DNA from: Raineyella sp044508675
Lineage (GTDB): Bacteria; Actinomycetota; Actinomycetes; Propionibacteriales; Propionibacteriaceae
Length of the DNA stretch: 64,000 nucleotides
Direction of reading: 5' to 3'
Assembly (NCBI GenBank): GCA_044508675.1
Contig: JBIQHF010000016.1
Location: 1-64,000, forward strand
In this document: positions 15,745-25,414 of the stretch, piece after piece
How positions within the stretch are numbered: position 1 is the first letter of the stretch
Layout: every line of letters starts with the position of its first letter
Notes under the pieces: model-generated
Databases searched by the model: none
Seen by the model: only the letters and a program-made list of their open reading frames with translations
What the model was told of the DNA's origin: nothing
Translations under genes and position numbers: made by a program

Positions 15745-17153
15745 CAGCGTCCCGCAGCGGTGAGGGCCTCGATGACCATCGGGCCCACCGTGGTCACGTC
15801 CCCGGCACCGATGGTCAGGACCAGGTCCCCGGGACGGGCCAGGCCGGCCACCTGCTCGGCGGCCTGGCGGTGGGAATGGGCGGCGTGGACCCGCCCAGCG
15901 CCGAGCACCGAGGCGGTGACGTCACCGACGAGGGCGCTGGTGATGCCGGGCACGGGCTCCTCACGGGCCCCGTAGATGTCCATCAGCACGACCTCGTCGG
16001 CGGCGGCCAGGGCCTGCCCGAAGGCCTCGGCGAAGTCCCTGGTCCGCGAGTACAGGTGCGGCTGGAAGCAGGCAATGACACGACCGGGGCCGACGGTGTC
16101 GCGGGCTGCGGCCAGCACGGCGTCGATCTCGGTGGGGTGGTGGGCGTAGTCGTCGATGATCCGGACACCGCCGACCACGCCGACCGGGTCGAACCGACGG
16201 TGGGCACCGCGGAAGCCGCCCAGCGCGTCAGCGGCACGGTCCGCGTCGATCCCCAGGTGGGTGGTCACCACCAGGGCGGCGGTGGCGTTGGCCAGGTTGT
16301 GCAGCCCGGGCACGCCGAGGCTGAGCGGGACGATCCGGTCGTCGAGGCGGATCGAACCGCGCACGCCGGTCGCGTCGTGGCTGACGTCACCGATCAGGAC
16401 ATCCGCGCCGGGGTCGGTGCCGTAGGTCAGGTGCGGGGTGTCGACCAGTGCCGCGGACAGGGCCGCCCCACCCGGGCCGTCAATATTGACCACCGCCACC
16501 TCGGTCGCCCCGGAGGCGAACCGGACGAACCCGTCCGCGTACGCCTCGGACGTGAGCCAATTGTCCAGGTGGTCGGCCTCGACATTGGTGACCACGCGGA
16601 TGCCGGCCGGGTACTGCAGGAACGACCCGTCGGACTCGTCGGCCTCCACCACGAACGGGCTGCCCGCGGCCCCCAGGCGGGAGCTCTCCCCGGTGGCCAG
16701 TGGCGCGCCGACGACATAGCCGCCATCGGTCCCGGCGGCGACCAGGACGTGCGCGATCATCGCAGACGTGGTGGTCTTGCCGTGCGTGCCGCCGACGGCG
16801 ACACCGGGTCGGCCCAGCATCAGCGCAGCCAGGGCGGCGCTGCGGTGCCAGACCCGCAGCCCCCGGCGGCGCGCCTCGGCCAGCTCCGGGTTGGTCTCCC
16901 GGACCGCCGAGGACACCACGACGGTCTCGGCGCCACCGAGCTGGGCAGCGTCGTGGCCGACGTAGGTGGTGACGCCGCGGCGGCGCAGCATGGCAAGGTT
17001 CGCCGAATCCGCCTGGTCGGAACCGGTGACCGGGATGCCCAGATCGGCGTACGAGGCGGCGATGCCGGACATGCCGGCCCCGCCGATCGCGATGAAGTGG
17101 ACCGGTCCGAGCTCGCGGGGGTCGACCAGGTCGACCGGGGTGAGCAGTGTCAT
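15744..17153 (-). CDS. murC: UDP-N-acetylmuramate--L-alanine ligase
   Basis: MurC adds the first amino acid of the peptidoglycan stem peptide to UDP-MurNAc, using ATP. The 469-residue protein has the N-terminal nucleotide-sugar fold (HFIAIGGAGMSGIA, about 19-32). The central ATP loop is GGTHGKTTTSAMIAHVL (about 120-136). DDYAHHPTEI and a C-terminal ligase domain complete the Mur fold. It overlaps murG by 4 bp (ATGA) and ftsQ by 1 bp. Confidence 0.96.
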   Translation of the reverse strand: MTLLTPVDLVDPRELGPVHFIAIGGAGMSGIAASYADLGIPVTGSDQADSANLAMLRRRGVTTYVGHDAAQLGGAETVVVSSAVRETNPELAEARRRGLRVWHRSAALAALMLGRPGVAVGGTHGKTTTSAMIAHVLVAAGTDGGYVVGAPLATGESSRLGAAGSPFVVEADESDGSFLQYPAGIRVVTNVEADHLDNWLTSEAYADGFVRFASGATEVAVVNIDGPGGAALSAALVDTPHLTYGTDPGADVLIGDVSHDATGVRGSIRLDDRIVPLSLGVPGLHNLANATAALVVTTHLGIDADRAADALGGFRGAHRRFDPVGVVGGVRIIDDYAHHPTEIDAVLAAARDTVGPGRVIACFQPHLYSRTRDFAEAFGQALAAADEVVLMDIYGAREEPVPGITSALVGDVTASVLGAGRVHAAHSHRQAAEQVAGLARPGDLVLTIGAGDVTTVGPMVIEALTAAGR

Positions 17154-18244
17154 CGGGCGGCCGCCCGCAGGATCATGTCGCAGAGCAGATCGGCGGCGTT
17201 GCCGGGGACCATGCCGCGGCCGGCGTCACGCATCCTGGCCAGGCGCTCCGGGTCGGTGACCAGCGGGGCGACCAGGCTCACCAGCCGGTCCGCGGTGCAC
17301 TCGGAGTCGAGCAGCCGGAGGGCGCCCCCGGCCTGCACCAGCGCGTCGGCGTTGCGGGCCTGCTCCCCGTTGCCGTGCGGCAGCGGCACCAGCACGGTCG
17401 GCAGGCCGATCGCGATCGTCTCCATCACGGTGCCGGCACCGGAGCGCCCGAGCATCAGGTCGGCCACGGCGTACGCCCGCTCCATCGCGTCGACGTACGC
17501 GACCGGCCGGTAGGAGGCGCCGGTGGCCTCGTCGACGACCGGCTCCATGTCCGAGGTGAAATTGCGCGGGCCGAGTACGTGCAGCACCTGGATGCCGCGG
17601 GCGATCAGCTCCGGATACGCGTCGCGGACGGCGTTGTTGATGCTGCGGGCCCCCTGGGAGCCGCCGCTGACCAGGAGCGTCGGCAGCCCGGCCTCCAGCC
17701 GGAACTCGGCCCGGGCCGCCGGGGCGACGGCCTCCCGGTCCAGTCCGGTGATCTCGGCACGCAGCGGCATGCCGACCACCTGCGCGTGTCGCAGCGGCGT
17801 ACCGGGGAAGGTGACGGCGACCCGCTCGGTGAACCGGGTGGCGACCTTGTTGGCCAACCCGGGCACGGCGTTCTGCTCGTGGACGACGATCGGGATGCGC
17901 AGTTCGCTGGCGGCCAGATAGGCCGGCATCGCCACGTACCCGCCGAACCCGACCAGCACGTCGGCCCGATGGGCCTTCAGGATGCGACGGGCCTGGTTGA
18001 TCGACCGGCGCAGCCGCACCGGCACCTTGGCCAGGTCGAGGTTGAGCCTGCGCGGCAGCGGGACCGGGTCGATGAGCTGCAGGTCGAGGCCGGCCGCGGG
18101 CACCACCCGGGTCTCCAGGCCCTTGGGCGTCCCGATGGCCAGGATGTGCACCCCGGGTTCCCGCTCCTTGAGCCGGTCCGCGGTGGCGATCAGCGGCGAG
18201 GTGTGGCCGGCGGTCCCCCCGCCGGCGAGCACGACATTGGTCAT
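17150..18244 (-). CDS. murG: UDP-GlcNAc:lipid I GlcNAc transferase
   Basis: MurG turns lipid I into lipid II at the inner face of the membrane. The 364-residue GT-B glycosyltransferase has the N-terminal acceptor loop GGGTAGHTSP (residues 8-17), GFGGYVAMPAYLAA and HEQNAVPG. The C-terminal donor-binding segment includes GGSQGARSIN and SGAGTVMETIAIGLPTVLVP. ATG 18244 directly abuts the ftsW stop codon. Confidence 0.96.
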   Translation of the reverse strand: MTNVVLAGGGTAGHTSPLIATADRLKEREPGVHILAIGTPKGLETRVVPAAGLDLQLIDPVPLPRRLNLDLAKVPVRLRRSINQARRILKAHRADVLVGFGGYVAMPAYLAASELRIPIVVHEQNAVPGLANKVATRFTERVAVTFPGTPLRHAQVVGMPLRAEITGLDREAVAPAARAEFRLEAGLPTLLVSGGSQGARSINNAVRDAYPELIARGIQVLHVLGPRNFTSDMEPVVDEATGASYRPVAYVDAMERAYAVADLMLGRSGAGTVMETIAIGLPTVLVPLPHGNGEQARNADALVQAGGALRLLDSECTADRLVSLVAPLVTDPERLARMRDAGRGMVPGNAADLLCDMILRAAAR

Positions 18245-19645
18245 CTACCTGTTCCTCCCCTTCCGCTCGCGGGTGGATGCCTCGCGTCCCCCACGCCGCC
18301 TGCTGTTCCCTTGGCCATCAGGTGCGCCGGTGCGCATGCCGGCGTCCGGTGCGCCGGTGCGTGCGCCCGGGTCCGGTGCGCCGGTGCTCCGGCTGTCGAC
18401 GACGGCACTGACCCGGCCGATCGCCTGCTGCTGGGCCTCCGCCCGGGACCGCCGTTGCCGCTCCGCGACCGCGCCCGGCTCCGCTCGGGCACACGACATC
18501 AGCAGTCCCACGGCCACCAGCGTAGCCACGATCGCCGACCCTCCGTACGAGATGAACGGCAGCGGTACGCCCATCACCGGCCACAGCCTCAGCACGACAG
18601 CGATGTTGACGAAGGCCTGGAAGGTGATCCACCCGGTCACGCCGGCGGCCAGGTAGCGCTGGTAGGGGCGTACGGAGCGCCGCATGATCCGTATCCCGGC
18701 CCAGCCGAGCAGGGCGAACAGGGCCACGACGGACAAGGTGCCGAACAGTCCGAGCTCCTCGCCCACCACGGCGAGGATGTAGTCGGTGTGGGCCTCGGGC
18801 AGTCCACCCCACTTCTGCCGACTCGCTCCCAGGCTGAGCCCCCACCAGCCGCCGGAGGCGAGGGCATAGGTGCCCATCATGTTCTGGTAGTTCTCGTTGG
18901 TGATGCCGTCCTGCGGGCGCAGGAACGTGAGCATCCGCATCGCCCGGTAGGGGGTGGAGACGATCAGCGCCCCGACGGCGGCCGTGGCGATCGTCCCGAT
19001 GCCGGCGAAGAAGACCAGCGGGACCCCGGCGACCCACAGCACGGCGGCGACCATCGCGACCATCACCACGGCCGAGCCGAGGTCGCCCTGCAGCACGGTC
19101 AGGCCGAGCAGGAGACCGGACCAGACCAGGTAGGGCCACAGGATGCGGCGCAGCTGGTCGAGCTCCCGGTCGTGCCGGGCCAGGACGTCGGCCCCCCACC
19201 AGGCGATGGCGACCTTGGCGAACTCGGACGGCTGCCCGGAGAACGGCCCGATCTCCAGCCAGTTGCGGTTGCCGTTGGCCTCGAAGCCGAGCGGGGTGTA
19301 CGTCGCCAACAGCCCGACCAGGGCCAGCACGTACATCCCGATCGACAGCGGACGCGTCTTCTCCGGCGGAGCCAGCGCCAGGGGGAGGGCGAGGACCAAG
19401 CCGAGCGCGGTGAACCCGAACTGGCGCAGGAAGATCACGTAAGAGTTCCCGTCGTAGCGGGTGTACGACAGCACGCTCGAGGCCGACAGCACCATCGTCG
19501 ACCCGACGAACAGCAACAGCACCACCGAGGTGGCGAGCAGGGCCTGGCTGGCACGGGGGTGGTCGAGCCACCCCCGCACGGTCGCGGATGTGGTGGTCAC
19601 CCAGTGTCGAGTGCCTCCCGCCAGGTTGCGGGTGTCGATCGCCAT
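18245..19645 (-). CDS. ftsW: SEDS-family septal glycosyltransferase FtsW
   Basis: FtsW polymerises lipid II into septal glycan together with its class B PBP partner. The 466-residue polytopic protein has about ten membrane segments. SEDS signatures include LEIGPFSGQPSEFAKVA and PLPFISYGGSAIVATLVAVGLL. FtsW is preferred over RodA because the gene lies between murG and murD. The C-terminal 75 residues are cytoplasmic, basic and disordered. They contain three 9-residue repeats, TGAPDPGAR, TGAPDAGMR and TGAPDGQGN (421-447). Start ATG 19645 is 48 bp after murD. Confidence 0.94.
   Translation of the reverse strand: MAIDTRNLAGGTRHWVTTTSATVRGWLDHPRASQALLATSVVLLLFVGSTMVLSASSVLSYTRYDGNSYVIFLRQFGFTALGLVLALPLALAPPEKTRPLSIGMYVLALVGLLATYTPLGFEANGNRNWLEIGPFSGQPSEFAKVAIAWWGADVLARHDRELDQLRRILWPYLVWSGLLLGLTVLQGDLGSAVVMVAMVAAVLWVAGVPLVFFAGIGTIATAAVGALIVSTPYRAMRMLTFLRPQDGITNENYQNMMGTYALASGGWWGLSLGASRQKWGGLPEAHTDYILAVVGEELGLFGTLSVVALFALLGWAGIRIMRRSVRPYQRYLAAGVTGWITFQAFVNIAVVLRLWPVMGVPLPFISYGGSAIVATLVAVGLLMSCARAEPGAVAERQRRSRAEAQQQAIGRVSAVVDSRSTGAPDPGARTGAPDAGMRTGAPDGQGNSRRRGGREASTRERKGRNR
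18305..18385. repeat. Three 27-bp repeats in the ftsW tail
   Basis: Three in-frame 27-bp units, each containing a GGTGCGCCGGTGC-like core on the plus strand, encode the TGAPD repeats of the FtsW C-terminus. Confidence 0.8.
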
Positions 19646-19693
19646 CGGGCGGATCCTCCGTTGCTGTCGTGCGGTGCCCGACAGCGGTGGCGG

Positions 19694-21151
19694 TCAGGCC
19701 TGGTCCAGCGCCTTTGCCGCCCGTGCGAAGTCGTCGCCGCGGGCCGCGTAGTCCGGCCACATGTCCTTGCTGGCACAACCGGGTGCCAGCAGGACGGTGT
19801 CACCGGGGCGGGCCATCCGTGCTGCCGTGGCCACGACCTGCGCCATGACCCCAGTGTCGGACGAATCAAAGATCTCGACGGGGACGTCGGGGGCGTGTCG
19901 TCGCAGGGCCTCGGCGATCACCTGCCGATCCACGCCGAGCAGCACCACGCCGCGCAGGCGTGGAGCGATCGCCGCGACCAGGTCGTCGAAGCCGGTGCCC
20001 TTCCCCTGTCCCCCGGCGACCCAGACCACCGAGTCGAAGGCGTGCAGCGAGGACAGCGCCGCGTGCGGGTTGGTGGCCTTCGAGTCGTCGACGTACGTGA
20101 CGCCGTCCACCTGGGCGACGGTCTGGATCCGGTGCCCACCCAGGCGTAGGGTGCGCAGGCCGTCCCGGACCGCGGTCGCCGGCACCCCGTAGGAGCGGGC
20201 CAGGGCGGCCGCGGCGAGGGCGTTGGCGACGTTGTGCGGGGCATACGGCTGAACGTCGCTGACGGCGGCCAGTTCGAGGGCGGAGTCCTTGCGCTGGGCC
20301 ACGAAGGCGCGATCGACGAGCAGGTCGTCCACGACGCCGAGCATCGAGGGGGCCGGGATCCCGAGGGTGAAGCCGATCGCCCGGGCCCCCTCGGCGACGT
20401 CCGCCTCCTCGACCATCCGCTCGGTGTTCGGGTCGGCGACGTTGTAGACGCACGCATGCGTGACGCGCTCGTAGATCCGGGCCTTGTCTGCGGCGTACTC
20501 GGCCATCGACGGGTACCACTCGAGATGGTCCTGCTCGATGTTGAGCACCGTCGCCGAGTGGGCGGCCAGGCTGTGGGACCAGTGCAGCTGGAAGCTGGAC
20601 AGCTCCACCGCCAACACGTCGTACGGCTCGGGGTCCAGGACGGTCTCCATCACCGGCTTGCCGATGTTGCCGCAGGCCACGGCTCGCAGACCGGCGGCCT
20701 GCAGCATCGACTCGAGCATCTGGGTGGTGGTTGTCTTGCCGTTGGTGCCGGTGACCGCGAGCCAGGCGGGCGTGCGATCCGGGTGCTGGAGCCGCCACGC
20801 GAGTTCGACCTCACCGTAGATCGGCACGCCACGGGCGGCGGCCTGGGCCAGGAGCGGCGTGGTCGGTCGCCAGCCCGGGGAGGTGACCACCAGGTCGACC
20901 CGGTCGGGCAGCGTCGCGGTGGACCCGGGGCCGAGCCGGATCTCGGCGCCGAGGACCTCCAGCACCTGGGCACGCTCGGCGGTCTCCTGCCGGTCGGAGT
21001 CGTCGAGGACCAGGACCCGGGCACCCAGCTCGAGCAGGGCATCGGCGGCCGCGAAGCCCGAGGTACCCAGCCCTGCGACCACCACCCGGGCCTGGGGCCA
21101 CGGGGAGAAACGGTCGGCGGCGCCGATCCAGTCCGGTCGCAGGCCGCTCAC
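19694..21151 (-). CDS. murD: UDP-N-acetylmuramoyl-L-alanine--D-glutamate ligase
   Basis: MurD adds D-glutamate to the growing stem peptide. The 485-residue protein has the N-terminal Rossmann-like part (ARVVVAGLGTSGFAAADALL) and the ATP loop VTGTNGKTTTTQMLESML. Further motifs are the substrate segment NIEQDHLEWYPSM and the C-terminal YVDDSKATNPHA and LLAPGCASKDMWPDYAARGDDF. GTG 21151 overlaps the mraY stop (GTGA) and gives the correct N-terminus (SGLRPDWIG). The longer open frame to 21325 is mraY in another frame. Confidence 0.95.
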   Translation of the reverse strand: MSGLRPDWIGAADRFSPWPQARVVVAGLGTSGFAAADALLELGARVLVLDDSDRQETAERAQVLEVLGAEIRLGPGSTATLPDRVDLVVTSPGWRPTTPLLAQAAARGVPIYGEVELAWRLQHPDRTPAWLAVTGTNGKTTTTQMLESMLQAAGLRAVACGNIGKPVMETVLDPEPYDVLAVELSSFQLHWSHSLAAHSATVLNIEQDHLEWYPSMAEYAADKARIYERVTHACVYNVADPNTERMVEEADVAEGARAIGFTLGIPAPSMLGVVDDLLVDRAFVAQRKDSALELAAVSDVQPYAPHNVANALAAAALARSYGVPATAVRDGLRTLRLGGHRIQTVAQVDGVTYVDDSKATNPHAALSSLHAFDSVVWVAGGQGKGTGFDDLVAAIAPRLRGVVLLGVDRQVIAEALRRHAPDVPVEIFDSSDTGVMAQVVATAARMARPGDTVLLAPGCASKDMWPDYAARGDDFARAAKALDQA

Positions 21152-22242
21152 TGGCCCAGCCCCGCCACCCACTCGCCGTAGAACAGCCCGACGCCCAGCG
21201 CGACGAAGCAGCCGGCGATGATCCAGAAGCGGATCACGATGGTGACCTCGGACCAGCCGACCATCTCGAAGTGGTGCTGCAGCGGGGCCATCTTGAAGAC
21301 CCGTCTGCCGGTGCCGGTCCGCCACCTGGTGAACTTGAAGAAGCTGGTCTGGATGATCACCGACAGGGTGATGATGACGAACAGCCCGCCCAGGATGATC
21401 AACAGCAGTTCGGTGCGGCTCGTGATGGCCAGGCCGGCCAGGCCGCCACCGAGGGCCAGCGAGCCCGAGTCACCCATGAAGATCTTGGCCGGCTTCGCGT
21501 TCCACCAGAGGAAGCCGAAGCAGGCCCCCGTCAGGGCCACGGCGACGACCGCCAGGTCGTACGGGTCCCGGACCTCGTAGCACTTGGACAACGACGAGGG
21601 GTTGGGCTGGGCACAGGACTGGTTGAACTGCCACAGGTTGATCAACGCGTACGCGCCGAAGACCATCGTCGAGGCCCCGGCGGCCAACCCGTCGAGTCCA
21701 TCGGTGAGGTTGACCGCGTTGGACGTACCGAGGATCAGCAGCAGGAACCAGATGACGGCCAGCCACAGCGGCAACTGGAGCCAGGAGATGTCGCGCAGGA
21801 AGGAGATGACCGGCGAGGCGGGGGTGAGTCCGCGTTCGTCGGGGAAGTTGAGGGCGAGGACGCCGAAGGCGACCGCGACGACGGTCTGGCCGACCAGCTT
21901 CTGGGCCGGGGTCAGGCCGAGGGAGCGCTTGTTCGAGATCTTGGTCCAGTCGTCGAGGAAGCCGACCAAACCGGTGCCCGCGAACAGCATCAGCACCAGC
22001 AGGCCGCTGGCGGTCGGCCGGGTCCAGGAGACCAGGTGGGCCAGTGCGTAGGCCAGCAGCACCGCGATGATGATGACGATGCCACCCATCGTCGGGGTCC
22101 CCCGCTTGGTGTGGTGCGAGGTCGGGCCGTCGTCACGGATGAACTGCCCATAGCCCTTCTTGACCAGCACCCCGATCGCCGCGCGGGTCCCCAGCAGGGT
22201 CCCCACGAGTGCGAACGCGCCCGCCAGCAGGATCGTGATCAA
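21148..22242 (-). CDS. mraY: Phospho-N-acetylmuramoyl-pentapeptide transferase
   Basis: MraY makes lipid I by moving phospho-MurNAc-pentapeptide onto undecaprenyl phosphate. The 364-residue protein has about ten membrane segments. Catalytic blocks are GFLDDWTKI (Asp-Asp), NAVNLTDGLDGLAAG and KIFMGDSGSLALGG, with the cytoplasmic PLQHHFEM loop. The start is a TTG at 22242 whose end forms the murF stop (TTGA); the resulting MITILLAGAFALVG matches the family N-terminus. Two non-ATG starts in a row (mraY TTG, murD GTG) are linked by 4-bp overlaps. Confidence 0.95.
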   Translation of the reverse strand: MITILLAGAFALVGTLLGTRAAIGVLVKKGYGQFIRDDGPTSHHTKRGTPTMGGIVIIIAVLLAYALAHLVSWTRPTASGLLVLMLFAGTGLVGFLDDWTKISNKRSLGLTPAQKLVGQTVVAVAFGVLALNFPDERGLTPASPVISFLRDISWLQLPLWLAVIWFLLLILGTSNAVNLTDGLDGLAAGASTMVFGAYALINLWQFNQSCAQPNPSSLSKCYEVRDPYDLAVVAVALTGACFGFLWWNAKPAKIFMGDSGSLALGGGLAGLAITSRTELLLIILGGLFVIITLSVIIQTSFFKFTRWRTGTGRRVFKMAPLQHHFEMVGWSEVTIVIRFWIIAGCFVALGVGLFYGEWVAGLGQ

Positions 22243-23750
22243 CGTGCCCCTCCAGTCTCGTCGGCGTTCGGCTGCCCGGTGACGCCGGCGGCAAGGGCTG
22301 CCGCGACAGTCTCCAAGGCCAGTCCGCGGGACGCCTTCACCAGGACCACGTCAGCGGGCCCCAGTGGCGCCGCGGAAGTGGCCATCGCGAACTTATCAGC
22401 AACCACGCCGACCCTGATGTCGACAGCTGACTGGGTGGCACCGGCGACGATGTCGTCGGCGTACTCACCGATGGCGAGCAGGTCGGTCACCCCCAGCCCG
22501 GCGGCCAGGGCACCGATCCTGTGGTGCTCGCCGGCCGCGGCCTCGCCCAGCTCGAGCATGTCACCCAGCAGGGCCCAGACCCGTGCCCGGGGGTCGCGGG
22601 CCCGCCGGCGATCACCGATCCGGGCCAGGGTGGCGAGGGCGCTGGCCATGGAGTCCGGGTTGGCGTTGTAGGTGTCGTTGAGGACCACCACCCCGTCGGC
22701 CCGCTCGGTGACCTCCATCCGCCAGGGAGACAGGGCCTGCGCCCCGGTCAGCGCCCGGGCGATCCGCTCGGCGTCGAGGCCGAGGACGTAGCCGACGGCC
22801 GCGGCGGCCAGGGCGTTCGGCACCTGGTGCGCGCCCAGCTGGCGCAGGCGGACCGGGAAGGTCGAGGTCACCACCTCGGTCCCGTCCGGCATCCGGCCGG
22901 TCCGGTCCTCGATGTGCAGGGTGAAGGAGAACCGGTCGAGCTCGTCGGGCCGCACGTCCTCGGCCCAGACCAGCACCTCTCCCCCGTCGGCGGGACGAGC
23001 ACCCACCGCGAATCGGACGATGTGGGCGGGCGTACGCTCCGACATCGCACTGACCCGGGCATCGTCGCCGTTCAGGACCGCCCACCCGTCCGGCCCAAGT
23101 GCCTCGACCAGCTCGCCCTTCGCCCGGGCGATCACGTCCTGGGAGCCGAACTCGCCGAGGTGGGCGTGCCCGACGTTCAGCACCACCCCGACCGTCGGCG
23201 GGGTGATCGTGCACAGGTAGGCGACGTGGCCCAGGCCGCGCGCCCCCATCTCGGTGACGAGGTAGCGGGTCGCCTCGTCGCACCGGGTGGCCGTCAGTGG
23301 GGCCCCGATCTCGTTGTTGAACGAGCCGACCGGGGACACCGTCGGGCCGGCGATGCGCAGCACCTGGCCGACCAGGTCCTTGGTGGAGGTCTTGCCGGAC
23401 GAGCCGGTGATGCCGACCACGGACAGGTCGGGGCCGGTGGCCACCACGTGACGCGCCAGGGCGGCCAGGGCCTGCTGCGGGTCAGCGACGACCAGGCACG
23501 GCACGCCGGCCTCGACCGGGCGCTGGGTGATCGCGGCGGCCGCACCGTTCGCGACGGCAGCGGCGACGTAGTCGTGTCCGTCCACGGACTCGCCGGGGAA
23601 GGCGACGAACAGCGAACCGGGGGTGGCCAGGTGGGAGTCGATCACGACATCGGGGCCGACCAGCAGGTCGGGAGGGGCATCGGCGTCTCCGGGCTGGACG
23701 ATCCGGGCGTCGATCGCAGCAGCGATCTCGGCGATCGGGCGAGGTTGCAT
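22239..23750 (-). CDS. murF: UDP-MurNAc-tripeptide--D-Ala-D-Ala ligase
   Basis: MurF adds D-Ala-D-Ala to complete the pentapeptide precursor. The 503-residue protein starts MQPRPIAEIAAAIDARIV and has the ATP loop VGITGSSGKTSTKDLVGQVL (about 107-126). GSFNNEIGAPLT and the C-terminal LNDTYNANPDSM motif are also present. ATG 23750 follows the murE stop by one base. The open frame extends far upstream inside murE but has no homologous content there. Confidence 0.95.
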   Translation of the reverse strand: MQPRPIAEIAAAIDARIVQPGDADAPPDLLVGPDVVIDSHLATPGSLFVAFPGESVDGHDYVAAAVANGAAAAITQRPVEAGVPCLVVADPQQALAALARHVVATGPDLSVVGITGSSGKTSTKDLVGQVLRIAGPTVSPVGSFNNEIGAPLTATRCDEATRYLVTEMGARGLGHVAYLCTITPPTVGVVLNVGHAHLGEFGSQDVIARAKGELVEALGPDGWAVLNGDDARVSAMSERTPAHIVRFAVGARPADGGEVLVWAEDVRPDELDRFSFTLHIEDRTGRMPDGTEVVTSTFPVRLRQLGAHQVPNALAAAAVGYVLGLDAERIARALTGAQALSPWRMEVTERADGVVVLNDTYNANPDSMASALATLARIGDRRRARDPRARVWALLGDMLELGEAAAGEHHRIGALAAGLGVTDLLAIGEYADDIVAGATQSAVDIRVGVVADKFAMATSAAPLGPADVVLVKASRGLALETVAAALAAGVTGQPNADETGGAR

Positions 23751-23751
23751 G

Positions 23752-25362
23752 TCAGTCCTCCTTGGAGTGCCAGGCGGCACGAATGGCCTCGACATCGTCG
23801 AAGGGTACGGTGTCCTCCCCGATGGTCTGGCCCTGTTCATGGCCCTTGCCGAGCACGGCGACGATGTCGTCCGGCCGGGCCAGACCGAGTGCGGCGGCGA
23901 TCGCGGTGGCCCGCCCGCCGCCGTCCATGACCTCCACGCCCTCGCCGTGGCCGGGCCGGGCCGTGGCCACCGCACCCGAACGCAGCGCCTCCTCGGCACC
24001 CGCCAGCACGGCGGCCCGGATCGACGACGGGTCTTCGGAGCGGGGGTTGTCGTCAGTGACGACGACCACGTCCGCCCAGGTCGCCGCGGCAGCGCCGATC
24101 GGGCCACGCTTGGCCCGGTCCCGGTCACCACCGCAACCGAGCACCGCGATCACCCGGCCACCGGTCCCCGTACGGTCCACCCGCTCGGTGAGGGCCTGCA
24201 GGGCGGAGGTGACCGCCTGGGGCGTGTGGGCGAAGTCGACCACGGCGAGCGGCGCATCGGCACCGAGGTCGACGACCTGCATCCGGCCGGGGACCTGGGC
24301 AGTGGCCAGTCCGGGCAGCGCCGCCTCGAGGTCGACGCCGGCCAGTGCCAGCATCGCCGCGCAGGTCACGGCGTTGCGGGCGTTGAACAGGCCCGGCAGC
24401 CCCACCTCGATGTCCAGCGGCCCCAGCGGGGACCGCACATGCACCCGGGAGCCGCCGTTGGCCAGGGCACTGACCTCGGAGGCGTACCAGTCGGCGCCCG
24501 GGTCGCCGAAGCTGGTGGTGTGGACCCGGGCCAGCCGCTCGCCGGATTCGCGGGCCAACCGCGCACCCCACTCGTCATCGATGCTGACCACCGCGGCATC
24601 GGTGTGCTCCGGGGCGAACAGGGCGGCCTTGGCCCGGTAGTAGTCCTCCATCGTGGCGTGGAAGTCCAGGTGGTCGCGGCCGAGGTTGGTGAAGGCGGCC
24701 ACCCGGAAGGGCACCGCCTCGGCCCGCTGGTACGCCATCGCGTGCGAGGAGACCTCCATCGCCACGGAGTCCGCACCGGTCTCCACCATCACGGCCAGCA
24801 GTGCCTGCAGGTCCACCGATTCCGGCGTGGTGATGGTCGTCCGGGACGTGTCCAGGCAGATCGGGCCGACGTGGAAGCCGAGCGTGCCGATGGTCCCGGC
24901 CGTACGTCCGGCGGCGGCCAGCCCGGCGGCGAGCATGGCGACCGTGGTGGTCTTGCCGTTGGTGCCGGTCACCGCGTACATGGTCAGGGCCTCGGCCGGC
25001 CGTCCGTACACCTCGGCGGCCCAGTGGGCCATCACCGTGCGCGGCCGGTCGACGACGACCAGGGGCAGGCCCGCCGCGGCACCGCTCGCGGCACCGTCCG
25101 GGTCGGTGAGGATCGCCACGGCTCCGGCCTGCAGGGCTGCGGCGGCGAACCGGATGCCGTGCGTGCGGCTGCCGGGCAGCGCGACGTACGCGTCGCCGGG
25201 CCGGACCTGGCGCGAGTCCAGCGTCAGCCCACTGACCATGACGTCGTGGACATTGACGTCGACCGTACGGGGAGGGTGGCCAGATTCGGCCAGGTTGCAC
25301 AGGTCTGCGAGCGAACGGGGGTGGAGATTCCGGGGACGCAGCGGCCCATTCGATGTCGGCAC
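23752..25362 (-). CDS. murE: UDP-MurNAc-L-Ala-D-Glu--diaminopimelate ligase
   Basis: MurE adds the third, cross-linking amino acid to the stem peptide. The 536-residue protein has GLTLDSRQVRPGDAYVALPG, the ATP loop VTGTNGKTTTVAMLAAGLAA and a C-terminal DDNPRSEDP. The DNPR arginine marks diaminopimelate-adding enzymes as opposed to lysine enzymes. Whether the isomer is meso- or LL-DAP cannot be read here. The GTG at 25362 (VPTSNGPLRPRNL) is chosen over 25464, which would overlap the PBP gene. The junction with the PBP is 52 bp. Confidence 0.94.
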   Translation of the reverse strand: MPTSNGPLRPRNLHPRSLADLCNLAESGHPPRTVDVNVHDVMVSGLTLDSRQVRPGDAYVALPGSRTHGIRFAAAALQAGAVAILTDPDGAASGAAAGLPLVVVDRPRTVMAHWAAEVYGRPAEALTMYAVTGTNGKTTTVAMLAAGLAAAGRTAGTIGTLGFHVGPICLDTSRTTITTPESVDLQALLAVMVETGADSVAMEVSSHAMAYQRAEAVPFRVAAFTNLGRDHLDFHATMEDYYRAKAALFAPEHTDAAVVSIDDEWGARLARESGERLARVHTTSFGDPGADWYASEVSALANGGSRVHVRSPLGPLDIEVGLPGLFNARNAVTCAAMLALAGVDLEAALPGLATAQVPGRMQVVDLGADAPLAVVDFAHTPQAVTSALQALTERVDRTGTGGRVIAVLGCGGDRDRAKRGPIGAAAATWADVVVVTDDNPRSEDPSSIRAAVLAGAEEALRSGAVATARPGHGEGVEVMDGGGRATAIAAALGLARPDDIVAVLGKGHEQGQTIGEDTVPFDDVEAIRAAWHSKED

Positions 25363-25414
25363 AGTCAGACCGTACCCATCACCGGCTGGGGCCCGTGACG
25401 GTGACCATCCCAGG

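Noticed and set aside
17147..20149. 1000-codon plus-strand open frame opposite murG and ftsW
   Set aside because: It is an antisense frame kept open by GC-rich codon bias. It has no recognisable motifs, while the minus strand encodes clear MurG and FtsW.
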